Shown piece by piece: positions 5,137 through 5,674 of a stretch of 5,674 nucleotides of DNA. The stretch comes from an uncultured Lysobacterales bacterium (GTDB lineage: Bacteria > Pseudomonadota > Gammaproteobacteria > Xanthomonadales > SZUA-36): contig CALKKN010000234.1 of the NCBI GenBank assembly GCA_937995275.1, forward strand, positions 1 through 5,674, read 5' to 3'. Made by a program: the position numbers and the translations under genes. Each line of letters opens with the position of its first letter. The first letter of the stretch is position 1. The notes beneath the pieces were generated by a model. The model was not told where the DNA came from. It saw nothing but the letters and a program-made list of their open reading frames with translations, and ran no database searches.

Positions 5137-5145
5137 TGCTAAACT
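5137..5145 (+). promoter_or_regulatory. Extended -10 promoter of the lipoprotein gene
   Basis: TGCTAAACT has the TGn extension and a -10 of TAAACT, nearly identical to the motif at 3834-3842. Transcription would start near 5152, giving a leader of about 30 nt with GAGGA at 5168-5172. The -35 region falls inside the repeat heads at 5116-5125 and has no consensus hexamer. Confidence 0.45.
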
Positions 5146-5181
5146 CCCCCATCGCCCCAGTTCCGACGAGGAATCGACGCC

Positions 5182-5674
5182 ATGCCCCACAGCCGTTTTG
5201 CCGCCCTGCCGTTGCTGTTCACCCTGCTCCTGCAGGGTTGTGCCCCCGACGCCCCGCCGCCCGAGGCCGCGGCGCCTGAGGCCGCCCCGCCGCCGCCGGA
5301 GACCTTCACCTCGGTCTACGATTGGCACGCGCGCGGCACGTCGGCCGGGCGGACCACGCTGACGCGGGCCGGCGACGGGCGCGTGACCAACGAATCCTTC
5401 GTGCACTGGAACAACCGCGAGTACCGGCTGACCTCCGAGCTGCAGCTCGATGCCGACGGCATGGTGGTCGCCCAGCGCATTTCCGGCGTGTCGCCATTCG
5501 GGGCTACCCTCGATGAGTCGTTCACCTACGCCGACGGCGAGGCAAGCTGGCGCACGATGGGCGAGAGCGGCAGTGCGCAACGGGCCCGCGCCGCGTTCTA
5601 CGTGCCCACCGAGTGGGGCGCCGTCGGGTCGATGGAAGCCCTGGTGCGGGCGGCGGTGAAGCAGCTCGACGGGG
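5182..5674 (+). CDS. Putative lipoprotein, N-terminal part of a likely amidohydrolase-family protein (runs off the window)
   Basis: An open frame starts at ATG 5182, 9 nt after GAGGA, and continues past the window end, so at least 164 residues are encoded. The N terminus is a lipoprotein signal: a basic and hydrophobic stretch ending LLLQGC, with Cys20 as the lipid-bearing residue. Gly19 precedes it, but Gln18 is unusual for the lipobox. Asp at +2 does not follow the Cys (Ala does), so an outer-membrane location is likely by the usual Lol rule. A Pro/Ala/Glu linker covers 21-40. The domain from about 43 has short beta-strand patterns: YDWHARGTSAGRTTLT, YRLTSELQLDADGMVVAQRI, LDESFTYADGEASWRT, then AFYVPTEWG. 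This resembles, from memory, the N-terminal domain of certain amidohydrolase-family proteins, in which the metal-binding hydrolase domain follows. No catalytic residue lies within the window, so the enzyme assignment is tentative. The lipoprotein call is stronger. Confidence 0.8.
   Translation, partial: MPHSRFAALPLLFTLLLQGCAPDAPPPEAAAPEAAPPPPETFTSVYDWHARGTSAGRTTLTRAGDGRVTNESFVHWNNREYRLTSELQLDADGMVVAQRISGVSPFGATLDESFTYADGEASWRTMGESGSAQRARAAFYVPTEWGAVGSMEALVRAAVKQLDG

Noticed and set aside
4706..5362. Plus-strand frame of 218 codons crossing from the class V enzyme into the lipoprotein gene
   Set aside because: It is out of frame with both genes, passes through the repeats, and encodes Arg/Pro-rich sequence without a domain.

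Overview
The window reads as chromosomal DNA of a GC-rich gammaproteobacterium. The protein families and especially the repeats with a GTAG head (GTAGGAGCGGCT followed by TTAGCCGCGAT) point to the Xanthomonadales/Lysobacterales or a close relative. That placement is inferred from the repeat type and composition. No 16S or other marker gene is present, and I see no phage, plasmid, CRISPR, tRNA or rRNA feature.

Layout: (1) 45-2075, minus strand, a membrane-anchored PQQ-dependent dehydrogenase related to quinoprotein glucose dehydrogenase. (2) 2076-2166, a short divergent control region with a perfect 7+7 bp palindrome and what looks like a decayed repeat head. (3) 2131-2682, plus strand, a gamma-glutamylcyclotransferase-fold protein. 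(4) 2667-2776, a repeat cluster between convergent genes. (5) 2790-3560, minus strand, a secreted DUF4097-type protein whose C-terminal half is seven DSSGDI repeats. (6) 3561-3848, a divergent intergenic region with an inverted repeat, a second repeat pair and a possible leaderless promoter. (7) 3849-4988, plus strand, a class V PLP aminotransferase-like enzyme. (8) 4985-5125, a third, larger repeat cluster. (9) 5182 to the window end, plus strand, the start of a lipoprotein that resembles the N-terminal domain of some amidohydrolase-family proteins.

The five genes do not form an operon: their strands are -,+,-,+,+ and repeat clusters or promoters separate them. No shared pathway is evident. 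Three of the encoded proteins (dehydrogenase, DUF4097 protein, lipoprotein) are predicted to act in or on the cell envelope. The other two are predicted cytoplasmic enzymes.

The most distinctive signal is the repeat family. Three complete pairs occur within about 2.4 kb. Each pair is two inverted 23-nt units around a 21-nt spacer (20-21 nt in the first) whose sequence varies but whose length hardly does. The outer ends are extended by tandem copies of the 12-nt head. In two genes the repeat abuts the coding sequence so closely that the TAG inside its GTAG head is the stop codon. I found no convincing new multi-gene system. The leads worth following are the repeat-gene junctions, the divergent palindrome, the putative leaderless start and the repeat protein.
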